DNA of 64,000 nt from Scybalomonas sp905214925 (GCA_905214925.1 CAJMOB010000007.1:62001-126000); one strand, 5' to 3'. Counted from the first letter of the stretch, positions 43,462-52,930 are shown. Notes: generated from the letters alone by a model not told the origin. Numbers and translations are program-made.

Positions 43462-44268
43462 TTAATTTTCGATACCATTCCGATACCGTTTATGTCCATC
43501 TGAAAATGCCTGATGATAAAGGGAGAGTTCATTCTCGATAGTACGAGGAAGAGAACCTTTTGAGATCAGGCAGACGCCATCAACAATGAGTTCTTTTTGA
43601 ATTAAACTTCGTTTCATCATGGAGCGGAGTTTGTTGGCCATAGGTAGATATAATACATTGGCGAATCCAACGCCATATAAAGTAGCGATAAAGGCTGTAG
43701 CAATGGAACTAGCTAGTTCCGTAGGATTTCCAAACCCATTGGATAAAACGAGAATCAAACTCATAACGGTACCGATAACTCCCATTGTTGGAGAGAAACC
43801 AGCTGCGCCTTCAAATACGCTAATATCGGTTAAACATTTATGTTTATAAGCTCGAATATCGGATTCTAATACATATTGAATGTCTTCTGGATCCAGCATT
43901 TCCTGAATGAGAATTAATCCTTCTTTTAATAGTAGATATTCTTCTTTTTGAAGTTCGGAATCTTTAATAATAGAGTCGAGGGCGGTAATGCCGTCTTTAC
44001 GAAACGTAGAAGAAATATCAGAAATTTTAGTGATTAATTTTTCTGTGGAACCAGAATGGGGTTGTTTAAAACTAGCTATAACCGACTTTAAAGCATGAAG
44101 AATGTCTCCAAAAGAAAAAGACGCTATTACTGCGCCGATTGTCCCACCTACTACGATAATAAATGGGCTTAAAGAAGTAAGAGTACGGAGATTTCCTCCA
44201 TCCTCTGTAAAACCAAATATAAGAGCTACTAAACCAAAGATAATACCAACAATAAGTGAAAAATCCAT
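43462..44268 (-). CDS. motA: MotA-like flagellar stator protein
   Basis: 268-aa integral membrane protein with four membrane helices (about 3-20, 30-50, 150-172, 185-206) and a large cytoplasmic loop between helices 2 and 3. It begins MDFSLIVGIIFGLVALIFG. The conserved helix 3 segment is FEGAAGFSPTMGVIGTVMSLI, followed by LASSIATAFIATLYGVGFAN. It forms the torque-generating channel with MotB. AAGGGG precedes the ATG. It is divergent from the VTC-CotH cluster. Confidence 0.92.
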   Translation of the reverse strand: MDFSLIVGIIFGLVALIFGFTEDGGNLRTLTSLSPFIIVVGGTIGAVIASFSFGDILHALKSVIASFKQPHSGSTEKLITKISDISSTFRKDGITALDSIIKDSELQKEEYLLLKEGLILIQEMLDPEDIQYVLESDIRAYKHKCLTDISVFEGAAGFSPTMGVIGTVMSLILVLSNGFGNPTELASSIATAFIATLYGVGFANVLYLPMANKLRSMMKRSLIQKELIVDGVCLISKGSLPRTIENELSLYHQAFSDGHKRYRNGIEN

Positions 44269-44355
44269 AAGTATACCCCTTTCTTCTATCTCCTAAACAT
44301 TTCTACTTTTTATATTGCGGATGAGAGTATGATGTGATTCTGGACTAAAAAAGTA

Positions 44356-44388
44356 AACGATGAAAAGTACACAATATGAACTTTCCAT
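44356..44388 (-). repeat. Dispersed hairpin repeat, copy 9 (minus orientation)
   Basis: On the minus strand: ATGGAAAGTTCATATTGTG then TACTTTTCATCGTT, arms GGAAAGT / ACTTTTC. It lies in the 389-nt divergent region between motA and the VTC gene. Confidence 0.6.
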
Positions 44389-44486
44389 GTAAATAATAAA
44401 AAAGACAATATAAAAAGCAGAAAATGTCTAAAGATCGTCTAATTTTAACATGAATTGGAAGAAACTACTATAGGAGGGAGTAAATC

Positions 44487-44515
44487 TTGACGATATTTTT
44501 ACATGATACTATTAT
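44487..44515 (+). promoter_or_regulatory. Sigma-A promoter for the VTC-CotH-GT2 cluster
   Basis: TTGACG (44487-44492) and TATTAT (44510-44515) with a 17-nt spacer, giving a leader of about 135 nt. Confidence 0.6.
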
Positions 44516-44657
44516 AAAGTATACTATACTATAAAGGTATATAAATTCTATTATGAAGCCAGTAAATATGGAATTTGAACTTGAATGATTCAATAAAAAA
44601 TTTGAGCAATATTTTTGTCCATTAATTTTTTGTCAATAGAAAGAATGGGAGGAAAAA

Positions 44658-45353
44658 ATGAATGAAGTATTAAGACAAGAAAAAAAATTTTTAATTAATC
44701 AAAAACAGCTCTATAGGCTTTCTTATTATTTTAGCCAAGTAATGCGAGAAGATCCTCATAATGGAGCGGATGGATATGAGATTCGCTCCGTTTATTTTGA
44801 TACATTACTCGATCGAGATTTCCAAGAAAAAGAAGATGGAACGGAAATAAGGAGAAAAATTCGTCTTAGGAATTATGGACCGAAAAGCGATTTTGGTGTG
44901 TTAGAGATGAAACAAAAACAAGGGGCATATCAAAAAAAGCGTTCGCTAAAAATAAGAAAAGAAGATGCTATAGAGCTATTAAGAGGAAATTATTCTGTTT
45001 TACTCGCCTATGATGAGCCGTTTGCCATTGAAATGTTTGGGTTTATGAATATCCATTGTTATCGTCCAAAAGCGGTTGTTGAATATAAGAGGAAGGCATT
45101 TATAGCAAAAGAAAATAAGATTCGAATTACATTTGACCATAATATTATAGCCACAGAAAGTAATTTTGATATTTTTTCCACTGAATTATTACAATATCCA
45201 GTGTTCCCTTCGGATCTTGTAATTTTGGAAGTGAAATATAATGGATTTTTATTAAGTTATATAAAAGATTTATTAAAATCGGTCAATGAAAGTGAATTAT
45301 CGGTTAGTAAGTATGTACTATCTCGTGGAGTAAGTAAGCATTATTGTTATTAA
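44658..45353 (+). CDS. VTC-domain (polyphosphate polymerase-type) protein
   Basis: 231-aa single-domain protein of the VTC/CYTH tunnel fold, which in yeast Vtc4 makes polyphosphate from ATP. Basic and acidic residues typical of the tunnel are in order: EKKF (8-11), YEIRSVYFDT (40-49), EIRRKIRLRNYG (63-74), LEMKQK (82-87), QKKRSLKIRK, VEYKRKAFI, and LEVKYNG near the end. It has no membrane anchor. GGGAGG lies upstream of the ATG. It is first in a six-gene cluster with DUF4956, CotH and GT2. VTC-DUF4956-CotH trios recur in bacteria, but the polymer or substrate is not established. Confidence 0.87.
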   Translation: MNEVLRQEKKFLINQKQLYRLSYYFSQVMREDPHNGADGYEIRSVYFDTLLDRDFQEKEDGTEIRRKIRLRNYGPKSDFGVLEMKQKQGAYQKKRSLKIRKEDAIELLRGNYSVLLAYDEPFAIEMFGFMNIHCYRPKAVVEYKRKAFIAKENKIRITFDHNIIATESNFDIFSTELLQYPVFPSDLVILEVKYNGFLLSYIKDLLKSVNESELSVSKYVLSRGVSKHYCY

Positions 45354-45378
45354 TAAAATTACTAGAAAGAGGAAAGTC

Positions 45379-46056
45379 ATGAAAGATTATTTATATAGTA
45401 TGATCGAGCAAGGTGGTGCATTAACTGCCGAAGATATTATTGCTCATATTTTAGTATCTATTGTGCTAGGAGTAGCTATTTATATTTCTTATTGGTTTAC
45501 TCATAGTGGAACTGCATACAGTAAAAAATTCAATGTATCGTTAATTACGTTAACGATTTTAACAACGACGGTTATGACCGTTATTGGAAATAATGTAGCG
45601 TTATCTCTTGGAATGGTAGGAGCGTTGTCCATTGTCAGATTCCGTACAGCTATTAAAGATTCAAGAGATACCATTTATATTTTCTGGACAATTATTGTTG
45701 GGATTTGTTGTGGAGTAGGAGATTATTTTGTAGCATCTGTTGGAACCGTAGCGGTATTTATCGTATTATTATTTTTAGGAAGAGTGAGAAATGAAAATCG
45801 TATTTTATTAATTATTCGTGCATCCAGTGGAAAAGAAAGAGAAATTGAAAGTATTGTCTTTGAATATTTTAATAAAAAAGCGGTGTTGAAAGTAAAAAAT
45901 ACAACGCCAACTTCTTCTGAATTTATTTATGAAATGACAAAGAAACATTATGATTCTAGTCTTACAAAAGAAATGAGCATTACAGAACGACTTTATCAAG
46001 TTGGAAATGTGGAGTATGTCAATATGGTCACACAAAGTGATGAAATTAATGGGTAA
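45379..46056 (+). CDS. DUF4956 membrane protein
   Basis: 225-aa protein with about four to five membrane helices in the first 145 residues (such as AHILVSIVLGVAIYISYWF and TVAVFIVLLFLG) and a soluble C-terminal domain. The conserved core is NNVALSLGMVGALSIVRFRT followed by AIKDSRDTIYIFW, a signature of DUF4956. The function is unknown; it is repeatedly linked to VTC-domain and CotH genes. GAAAGAGG lies upstream. The next gene follows after 2 nt, so it is tightly coupled. Confidence 0.88.
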   Translation: MKDYLYSMIEQGGALTAEDIIAHILVSIVLGVAIYISYWFTHSGTAYSKKFNVSLITLTILTTTVMTVIGNNVALSLGMVGALSIVRFRTAIKDSRDTIYIFWTIIVGICCGVGDYFVASVGTVAVFIVLLFLGRVRNENRILLIIRASSGKEREIESIVFEYFNKKAVLKVKNTTPTSSEFIYEMTKKHYDSSLTKEMSITERLYQVGNVEYVNMVTQSDEING

Positions 46057-46058
46057 TC

Positions 46059-47540
46059 ATGATGAAAGGGAAAAGTATTTATATTGGGACACTCTTTATT
46101 ATTGTTGTTGTTCCCATGTTATTTTATTTCTTTGGAAAGGATGGAACAGAACGGGTGTATCAACATGAGATTGCACCAAAGGAGAAAGAAACTTCTCTTG
46201 CAATTGATAAAAAAAATTTCAAATCCCACCTTCCAATTGTAACAATTGATACAAAAGGACAGACAGTACCAGGAACGCCTATTTATGATAAGGATGGATC
46301 TTATATCGGAAATGAAACTTATGAAGGAAAAGACGAGATTACAGTTAATATAACAATTATCGATGAAGAAGAGGGGGAAAATTCCTTAAAAGAGACTCCG
46401 AAGGTAAAAAGCAAAGCATTGATTAGTTATCGTGGAAATTCTTCTCGTAACTTTGATAAAAAATCCTATAATATAAAATTGGTAGATGATGCAGGAGAGA
46501 AAAACCCACAAGTTGTCATGGGAATGTCAAAACATCATAAATGGGTATTAAATGGTCCGTGTCTTGATCGTACCTTAATCAGAAATTATTTGATTTATAA
46601 TGTAGCAGGAAGCATTATGGATTATGCACCTAATGTACGGTTTTGTGAGCTATTTAAAGATGGCGTATATCAAGGCGTCTATTTAATGGTAGAACCGATT
46701 ACTGATGGAGAGGGAAGAATTGAATTAAAAGATCCAGAACAGGGGGCAAAACAGACCAGTTGGATTGTGCGTTGGGATCGAAAGTCGAAAATGTATACTC
46801 CTATCTATAATTTTACTTATTACACATATTTATCCAATGTATCAGGGTTAGACCTTCGCTACCCTGGAGAGAAAAACTTAACAAAAGAGCGACTTCAATT
46901 TATAGAAGATGATATTAGTAAAATTGAAAAGGCTCTCTATTCTTATGATCTGACCGATCCAAAGAAAGGATACCGACAATATTTAGATCGGGAGTCGTTT
47001 GTACAATATTTTATTATCAATGAATTTTTTAGAAATATAGATTCAGGAAGGTTTTCGACTTTTTATTATAAACCATTGCGAGGAAAGGTAAAAACCGTCG
47101 TCTGGGATTTTAATAATGCAGCGGATAATTATCCTAACTATACATTTGAAGAATATGGATTTACATTAACGGATTCTCCGTGGTTTGCTATGCTTGTCAA
47201 AGATAAAGGATTTGTGGAATATATTATTTTTGAATATCATAAGTTGAGAAAAACGTATTTATCAGAGGAATTTCTTTTTTCTATGATTGATGATACCGTG
47301 GATTATTTAGGAAGTGCAGTGGATCGAAATTATGAAGTCTATGGATATTTATTTGATCAAACAAAGGCAGATAGACTCAATTATCTCATTCCTGCTAAGC
47401 GAAACTATACATCCTATGAAGAGTCCGTTGCTCAGTTAAAGCAGTTTATTAAAAAAAGAGGAGAGTGGCTTGATCAAAATATTGATACGTTATATCAATA
47501 TTGCCATGATTCCAAAAACAAAGATCAATTGATGAAATAA
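46059..47540 (+). CDS. CotH-family kinase-like protein, exported
   Basis: 493-aa protein with an N-terminal membrane anchor (about 5-25) and an extracellular CotH domain. CotH proteins have an atypical protein-kinase fold. Here RGNSSRNFDKKSYNIK (125-140) carries the nucleotide-binding Lys/Arg region. HHKWVLNGPCLDRTLIRNYL follows, then YQGVYLMVEPI (204-214) and WDFNNAADN (349-357) with the metal-binding Asp. Bacillus CotH phosphorylates spore coat proteins. Here the neighbours (VTC, DUF4956, GT2) point instead to surface polymer work. Two adjacent ATGs start the gene; the first is used here. Confidence 0.87.
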   Translation: MMKGKSIYIGTLFIIVVVPMLFYFFGKDGTERVYQHEIAPKEKETSLAIDKKNFKSHLPIVTIDTKGQTVPGTPIYDKDGSYIGNETYEGKDEITVNITIIDEEEGENSLKETPKVKSKALISYRGNSSRNFDKKSYNIKLVDDAGEKNPQVVMGMSKHHKWVLNGPCLDRTLIRNYLIYNVAGSIMDYAPNVRFCELFKDGVYQGVYLMVEPITDGEGRIELKDPEQGAKQTSWIVRWDRKSKMYTPIYNFTYYTYLSNVSGLDLRYPGEKNLTKERLQFIEDDISKIEKALYSYDLTDPKKGYRQYLDRESFVQYFIINEFFRNIDSGRFSTFYYKPLRGKVKTVVWDFNNAADNYPNYTFEEYGFTLTDSPWFAMLVKDKGFVEYIIFEYHKLRKTYLSEEFLFSMIDDTVDYLGSAVDRNYEVYGYLFDQTKADRLNYLIPAKRNYTSYEESVAQLKQFIKKRGEWLDQNIDTLYQYCHDSKNKDQLMK

Positions 47541-47549
47541 GGAGCGGAC

Positions 47550-49706
47550 ATGAAGAAATTTTTAATTGTTGCAACAAGTGTTCTTTTGCTCGTTTTCTTT
47601 GGATATTATTTAAGTTTTTATCATGGAATTTACTTTTCTTGGAATCGAGGTAAAGAAGTAAAAGCTGAGTTTATAACAGAAAATAAAAAGATTTATATAA
47701 AAAAAGGGGATAAAGAGGAAGAACTTATCATAAAAGGCGTGGAATTAGAAAGCTCTATGCCTTATGCTTACACAACGGATTTTAAGCCTACAAAAGAAGA
47801 TTATTTACGTTGGTTACAAGGAATAGGAGAGCTTGGTGCTAATACGGTAAAAGTTCCAACGATTATGGACGATGATTTTTATAATGCTTTGTATGAATAT
47901 AATGAGGAAAATGAATCTCCTCTGTATTTATTACAAGGACTTTGGGTCAGCGATTATGCTTCTAATTCTTCTGAGGATGCTTATGGAGATGAGTTTTATA
48001 AGCAGTTGAAAAAAGATGTAAGAGACATTGTAGATGTGATTCACGGGCATAAAAATATTATGACAAATAAAATAAAAGGATATGGTATTTATCGAAAAGA
48101 TATTTCCGATTGGGTCATTGGATACGCCATTGGCTCTCAATGGGATGTGAGAACAATTGCTTACACAAACCATAATGAACGCGAGAGAAACTCTTTTCAG
48201 GGAGAGTATTTTAAAACGACAGGCGAGGCGAATGCTTTTGAAGTTATGTTAGCCGATCTGATGGAACGATTAGTTTCTTATGAGACAAGTAAGTATGGGG
48301 AGCAAAGACTTGTAACCTTTTATTCCGATCCATCTATGGATCCCTTTGAATATGAGGAGGAGTATGTAAGGCAACTCAATAAATATGTAAGCCTTAATAT
48401 GGAGCATATTTTATCTACTGATAAGTTAGATTCTGGTTACTTTGCTTCTTATGCCTTATATGACTTTTGTCCTAAGTTTTATCGATATTTATCAAAAGAA
48501 CAAAAAAAGCAATTACAACCGTTATTAAAAGAAGTGGATAAAAAAGAAATGTATGATGGCTATGTGGAACTATTAGCGAAGTATCATACGATGCCAGTTG
48601 TCATTCTTTCCTTTGGATATTCTAGTGCAAGAGGAAGCGATAACAACTATGGAACAACAAAAGAAGAACAATATCATTTAACCGAGAAAGAACAAGGAGA
48701 GCGCCTTGTGAAAACTTATGAGACAATTAAGAATGCAGGGTGTTCTGGTGGTATTATAAAAGGATATAAAGATATATTTTCACAGAGAACATGGAATACC
48801 ATGTATGCAGTAGATATCCTTCGCACAAGAATGTGGAAAGACGTCCAATCTGCTAATACGGGATATGGCTTAATAACATTTGAATCAGGAAAAGAAGAGA
48901 AAGTATGTTATATCGATGGGGACAAAGGAGAATGGGAAGAAAGTGAACTTATTCTAGAGCAAAATGGAATGAAAGTTTATCAAAAACAGGATATGGAAGC
49001 CCTTTATTTTCTAGTGGAAAAAGAGGGACTTACAAGGGAAGATCCATTTTACATAGGATTTGATTTAACAGAAAAATCTGGTGCAACGTATGCGAAAAGA
49101 CAAAAGTTAGCATTTGACCGTCCAGTAGATTTCTTGTTAGAAATAAACGGAAGAAACGAAAGCCGTTTGCTTGTGCAAGAGCGTTATGACCCGGTTCGAG
49201 AAAATTACTTGATGGAAATCCAAGATGAAGATCCTTTTATTGTCGTTCCTAAAAAGGATGGACAAAATTTTGTTGCTATTCGAATGATTCTAAAAAATAT
49301 CGGAGTGGAAAAGCAAAAGTTTGATGAGCAGGGAAACCCAGTTCGAAGATTAATGAAAACATTTGAAACAGGAAAATTGACGTATGGAAATGGAAATCCA
49401 AATGCAGAAAATTATAATTCACTATCGGATTTTTGCTATGGAGATAGTTTTGTAGAAATTCGAATTCCTTGGCAATTGCTAAATGTATCCGATCCGACTA
49501 ATATGGAGATTCATGATGACTATTATGAAAATTATGGAGTGGAGTCGAGGAAAATGGATCATTTTTATTTAGGCATTATAGAAAAAGAGAAAAAGAAAAA
49601 TGGAATGCATTTAGAGGAAGTAAAAATAAAACCATTGAAAAAAGAGGAGTACCATGAGAGATTTAAGGAATCTTACTTTATTGTAAAAGAGTATTGGAAC
49701 CATTAG
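47550..49706 (+). CDS. Glycoside-hydrolase-like membrane-anchored protein, catalytic glutamates apparently missing
   Basis: 718-aa protein with an N-terminal membrane anchor (4-24) and a TIM-barrel-like region (about 55-430) resembling clan A glycosidases: GVELESSMP, then LGANTVKVPTIMDDDFY. Where such enzymes have the acid/base Asn-Glu after strand 4, this reads IGSQWD (194-199). Where the nucleophile Glu is expected in PVVxSEFG, it reads PVVILSFGYSSARG (349-362). So both glutamates seem replaced. The C-terminal part (about 440-718) is strand-rich, like a DOMON or carbohydrate-binding domain. GGAGCGGAC precedes the ATG. Likely a binding or scaffold role; this is inference. Confidence 0.7.
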   Translation: MKKFLIVATSVLLLVFFGYYLSFYHGIYFSWNRGKEVKAEFITENKKIYIKKGDKEEELIIKGVELESSMPYAYTTDFKPTKEDYLRWLQGIGELGANTVKVPTIMDDDFYNALYEYNEENESPLYLLQGLWVSDYASNSSEDAYGDEFYKQLKKDVRDIVDVIHGHKNIMTNKIKGYGIYRKDISDWVIGYAIGSQWDVRTIAYTNHNERERNSFQGEYFKTTGEANAFEVMLADLMERLVSYETSKYGEQRLVTFYSDPSMDPFEYEEEYVRQLNKYVSLNMEHILSTDKLDSGYFASYALYDFCPKFYRYLSKEQKKQLQPLLKEVDKKEMYDGYVELLAKYHTMPVVILSFGYSSARGSDNNYGTTKEEQYHLTEKEQGERLVKTYETIKNAGCSGGIIKGYKDIFSQRTWNTMYAVDILRTRMWKDVQSANTGYGLITFESGKEEKVCYIDGDKGEWEESELILEQNGMKVYQKQDMEALYFLVEKEGLTREDPFYIGFDLTEKSGATYAKRQKLAFDRPVDFLLEINGRNESRLLVQERYDPVRENYLMEIQDEDPFIVVPKKDGQNFVAIRMILKNIGVEKQKFDEQGNPVRRLMKTFETGKLTYGNGNPNAENYNSLSDFCYGDSFVEIRIPWQLLNVSDPTNMEIHDDYYENYGVESRKMDHFYLGIIEKEKKKNGMHLEEVKIKPLKKEEYHERFKESYFIVKEYWNH

Positions 49707-49720
49707 AAAAGGAAGAAATT

Positions 49721-50818
49721 ATGCTAGATAATGTACAAGTCATGATTATTTTTTATATGGGGCTTAGTTTATGTTTGGTTTTGTTTAATGTGCTGTATAT
49801 TTTGGAAAATAAACGAAAAGGAGTTTTTATTGAGTCCTATAAAAAGAAAGTAAAAAAAGAGATAGAAAAACAGATGGAGCTTTTGGAGCAACAAAAAGAC
49901 GGGCAAAACAGACGCGCTCGCTATTGGATAAGACGACTTAAGTCTCTTTCATGGCTTATGGCATATGAACAGGCCTTAAAGGAGTTTTTTGATGGAAGAG
50001 AAGAAGAGTTAAATATCTATTTGGAACAACAAAAGGAAGTCTTTATTTCCTTAGCGTTGTTTTATAAAAAGAGAGATTCTATCCAACAAGGATACTATGC
50101 CAAGTTAATGGCAGAATATCAGGTTGGCGCCATTAAAGGAATGGAGAATTTATTAGAAATTTTAATTTCTTATCTTCCAGAAGGAACGGTCTATTGTCGA
50201 GAAAATGTGTTATGTGCTCTTTATGCATCAGGAAATGAAAAAGCGGTGTTAAAAGGATATTTAACTGTGAGCAACGGCCAATTGTTCCATCATAATAAAT
50301 TGATTTCCGATGGTCTTCTTACGTTTCAAGGGGACAAAGAAAAACTAGCAAGGTTACTGTTTCAAGAAAAGAAAAGATTTCCAGTGGAATTACGGCTTGG
50401 AGTCATCCAGTATATTCGAATGATTTCCCCAAATTTTAAGAAAGAGTTTTATGAAGAATTAATGAAAGATAAGATTTCGTTAGAAGAAAAGATTGCTATC
50501 ATTCGTTACTTTGGAACTCATTATTTTGAGCCAATGGATTCCGTTTTAAAAGGGTATGCCAAAAGCGTTGATAAAACGGATTGGCAGATTTGCGCAGTGA
50601 GTATGAGTGCCTTGGCTAATTATCCATCTAAGGAGACAATCTCTTTATTAAAACAATCCCTTTCTAATCGGAATTGGTATATTCGAAAAAATGCTGCCAT
50701 GTCGCTTATGGCACTTGGATTAGATCGGAAAGGCTTGCAAGATGTTTTCCATGGTGGAGATCAATATGCAAAAGAAATATTGATGTACTATTTAGAGAGA
50801 GAAGAAAGGGGGAAATGA
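49721..50818 (+). CDS. HEAT-like repeat protein with N-terminal membrane anchor
   Basis: 365-aa protein with a single hydrophobic segment (about 5-26, MIIFYMGLSLCLVLFNVLYI) followed by a basic stretch, so the bulk is predicted in the cytoplasm. The remainder is all helical. The C-terminal 60 residues have HEAT/PBS-like units, such as SMSALANYPSKETISLLKQS and WYIRKNAAMSLMALG. The start at 49721 follows AAAAGGAAG; an earlier TTG at 49694 overlaps the preceding gene. Probably a scaffold for the adjacent GT2 enzyme, next in the operon. Function not established. Confidence 0.72.
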   Translation: MLDNVQVMIIFYMGLSLCLVLFNVLYILENKRKGVFIESYKKKVKKEIEKQMELLEQQKDGQNRRARYWIRRLKSLSWLMAYEQALKEFFDGREEELNIYLEQQKEVFISLALFYKKRDSIQQGYYAKLMAEYQVGAIKGMENLLEILISYLPEGTVYCRENVLCALYASGNEKAVLKGYLTVSNGQLFHHNKLISDGLLTFQGDKEKLARLLFQEKKRFPVELRLGVIQYIRMISPNFKKEFYEELMKDKISLEEKIAIIRYFGTHYFEPMDSVLKGYAKSVDKTDWQICAVSMSALANYPSKETISLLKQSLSNRNWYIRKNAAMSLMALGLDRKGLQDVFHGGDQYAKEILMYYLEREERGK

Positions 50819-50820
50819 GT

Positions 50821-52251
50821 ATGAATCTTTTGGTAGAGAGGATTCTAGAGGGAGTTGGAACTTTTTTTCTTCTCTATTTGATGGGATATGCCACATTTTT
50901 ATTTGCATCTGTTATTGGGGGAGCGACTTATCTTTACAAAAGAAGGAGAATGTATCTTCTTAAAAATGAATTAAAACATCAGTATTATTTTCCCGTTTCC
51001 ATTGTCGTTCCAGCTTATAATGAAGAGGTTACGGTTGTGGATACCGTCCGTTCTTTATTGAATTTGGAATATCGCTTATATGAAATTATCATTGTAGATG
51101 ATGGTTCAAAAGATGAGACGACAAAGGTTATGGTAGATGCATTTCAAATGCACCGTGTGGATCGCCCCATACGACTTACGATCCCTTGTAAGAAAGTGGT
51201 AGAGATTTGGGAATGTGAAAGTGAAAAGGTAAAGATTACATTGATTAAAAAAGAAAATGGAGGAAAAGGGGATGCCATCAATATGGGTATCAATGCATCA
51301 GAATTTCCGTATTTTGTCTGTATGGATGCTGATTCCTTTTTACAAAAAGATTCTTTAGAAAAAATCGTACAACCGCTGATGGAGGATCAATCAGTAATTG
51401 CTGTTGGTGGATTAATCCGAATCTCCCAGTGTGCCGTATTCGAAAATGGTGTTGTGAAAAAGTTTAAGTTGCCCTGGAACATTGTACAGTGTATGCAAAT
51501 TATGGAGTATGAGCGTTCCTTTTTGGCATCTAGAATATTTCTTGATAGTTTCAACGGAAATTTAATTATATCAGGAGCGTTTGGATTATTTAAGAAAGAT
51601 ATGGTCGTTGCTGTTGGGGGGTATGATACCAATACATTAGGAGAGGATATGGAGTTAATTGTAAAACTTCATGTATTTTGTAGAAATAATAAAATTAAGT
51701 ATTCCATTCGATATGCTCCAAATGCTATTTGTTGGAGCCAAGCTCCATTTACTATTGGTGATCTGTCAAAACAGAGGAGGAGATGGCATTTAGGGCTGTT
51801 CCAAAGCATGATGAAGTACCGACAAATTGGTCTCAATCCTCGATTTGGTTTCTTAGGGTTTTTATCTTATCCCTATTATTGGCTCTATGAGTTATTTTCT
51901 GCCTTCATTGAGTTGTTTGGCTTGATTACGGTTATCCTATCGGGGGTGTTAGGACTCATTAATGTTCCCTTTATGATTTTATTTTTCCTTCTATACGCTT
52001 TATATAGTGCGGTTATGACGATTACAGCATTCTTCTTAAGAATTTATACCCAGAGTTTAGAAATTTCTTTTGGAGATGCAATAAAAGCCATTATTATGTG
52101 TTTATTAGAAGGGGTTACCTTCCGCTTTTTGTTAACTTTTATTCGAATTACCGCTTTTATTGGATATCGTAAAAAGAAAAATAAATGGGGAGAAATTAAA
52201 CGTGAGAAACAGTTTAAAGACAAAGAAAACGACCTTGCACCAAAACCTTAA
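50821..52251 (+). CDS. Processive-type family 2 glycosyltransferase, membrane-bound
   Basis: 476-aa glycosyltransferase with one N-terminal membrane helix (about 10-35) and three to four C-terminal helices (about 350-450). The GT-A domain has VPAYNEEVTVVDTV, IIVDDGSKDET (about 90-97), the DxD-type MDADSF (about 169), GEDMEL, and QRRRWHLG (about 317). The D-D-D-QxxRW pattern is that of hyaluronan/cellulose/PNAG synthases, so it probably polymerises and extrudes a polysaccharide. The start at 50821 fits the AAAGGGGG site; the frame stays open further upstream inside the previous gene but without a proper site. It is the last gene of the cluster. Confidence 0.87.
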   Translation: MNLLVERILEGVGTFFLLYLMGYATFLFASVIGGATYLYKRRRMYLLKNELKHQYYFPVSIVVPAYNEEVTVVDTVRSLLNLEYRLYEIIIVDDGSKDETTKVMVDAFQMHRVDRPIRLTIPCKKVVEIWECESEKVKITLIKKENGGKGDAINMGINASEFPYFVCMDADSFLQKDSLEKIVQPLMEDQSVIAVGGLIRISQCAVFENGVVKKFKLPWNIVQCMQIMEYERSFLASRIFLDSFNGNLIISGAFGLFKKDMVVAVGGYDTNTLGEDMELIVKLHVFCRNNKIKYSIRYAPNAICWSQAPFTIGDLSKQRRRWHLGLFQSMMKYRQIGLNPRFGFLGFLSYPYYWLYELFSAFIELFGLITVILSGVLGLINVPFMILFFLLYALYSAVMTITAFFLRIYTQSLEISFGDAIKAIIMCLLEGVTFRFLLTFIRITAFIGYRKKKNKWGEIKREKQFKDKENDLAPKP

Positions 52252-52317
52252 ATACCGTATAGTAAAAGACGAATAGGATTTTATTGTATAAAAAAAGAAA
52301 AGAGGAAGTAAAAGAAA

Positions 52318-52890
52318 ATGAAATTAATCGCAGGTTTAGGAAATCCAGGATCACAATATGAACTTACAAGACATAATATTGGCTTTATGGCAATTGATAA
52401 AATTGCAGATGCTTTTTTAATTCCTATGGATTTTGATAAAAAACAAAAGGCTATTTTGGGGAAAGGAATGATGGGAAGTGAAAAAGTCATTCTTGCAAAG
52501 CCACAAACTTATATGAATTTAAGCGGAGAAAGTATTCGAGCCATCTCCGATTATTATAATATTGCTCCAGAAGATATTATTATCGTATTTGATGATATTA
52601 GCTTAGATGTTGGACAACTCCGAATTCGTAAAAAAGGAAGTGCTGGTGGTCACAACGGAATTAAAAGTATTATTCAACATTTAGGAACCAATGAATTTCC
52701 AAGAGTGAAGATCGGGGTGGGAGAGAAAATGGCTGGACAGGATCTGGCAGATCATGTATTAGGTCGATTCCCAAAAGCACAAATGCAAGAGGTGGAAGAT
52801 TCCACAGATCGCGCTTGTGAGGCAGTCTTTATGATGTTAAAAGATGGTATAGATAAAGCTATGAATGCGTATAATGGAAAACAGAAATAG
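52318..52890 (+). CDS. pth: Peptidyl-tRNA hydrolase
   Basis: 190-aa enzyme that frees tRNA from peptidyl-tRNA dropped by ribosomes. It contains GLGNPGSQYELTRHNIGFMA with the catalytic His of RHNIG (about 20), PQTYMNLSGES, and SAGGHNGIKSIIQHLGT. The length is normal. A GAGGAAG site precedes the ATG. It is followed by mfd, as in Bacillus (spoVC-mfd). Confidence 0.96.
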   Translation: MKLIAGLGNPGSQYELTRHNIGFMAIDKIADAFLIPMDFDKKQKAILGKGMMGSEKVILAKPQTYMNLSGESIRAISDYYNIAPEDIIIVFDDISLDVGQLRIRKKGSAGGHNGIKSIIQHLGTNEFPRVKIGVGEKMAGQDLADHVLGRFPKAQMQEVEDSTDRACEAVFMMLKDGIDKAMNAYNGKQK

Positions 52891-52930
52891 TTAAAATGGG
52901 ATGAGTCTGGAAAAGAATGGAGGGAATAAG

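Noticed and set aside
44473..44535. Short TTG-started reading frame with an AGGAGGG site upstream of the VTC gene
   Set aside because: It is about 15 codons and overlaps the promoter itself, so it would not be transcribed from it.
50674..50820. Upstream in-frame extension of the GT2 gene
   Set aside because: It lies inside the HEAT-like protein gene in another frame, and the proper ribosome-binding site is directly before 50821.
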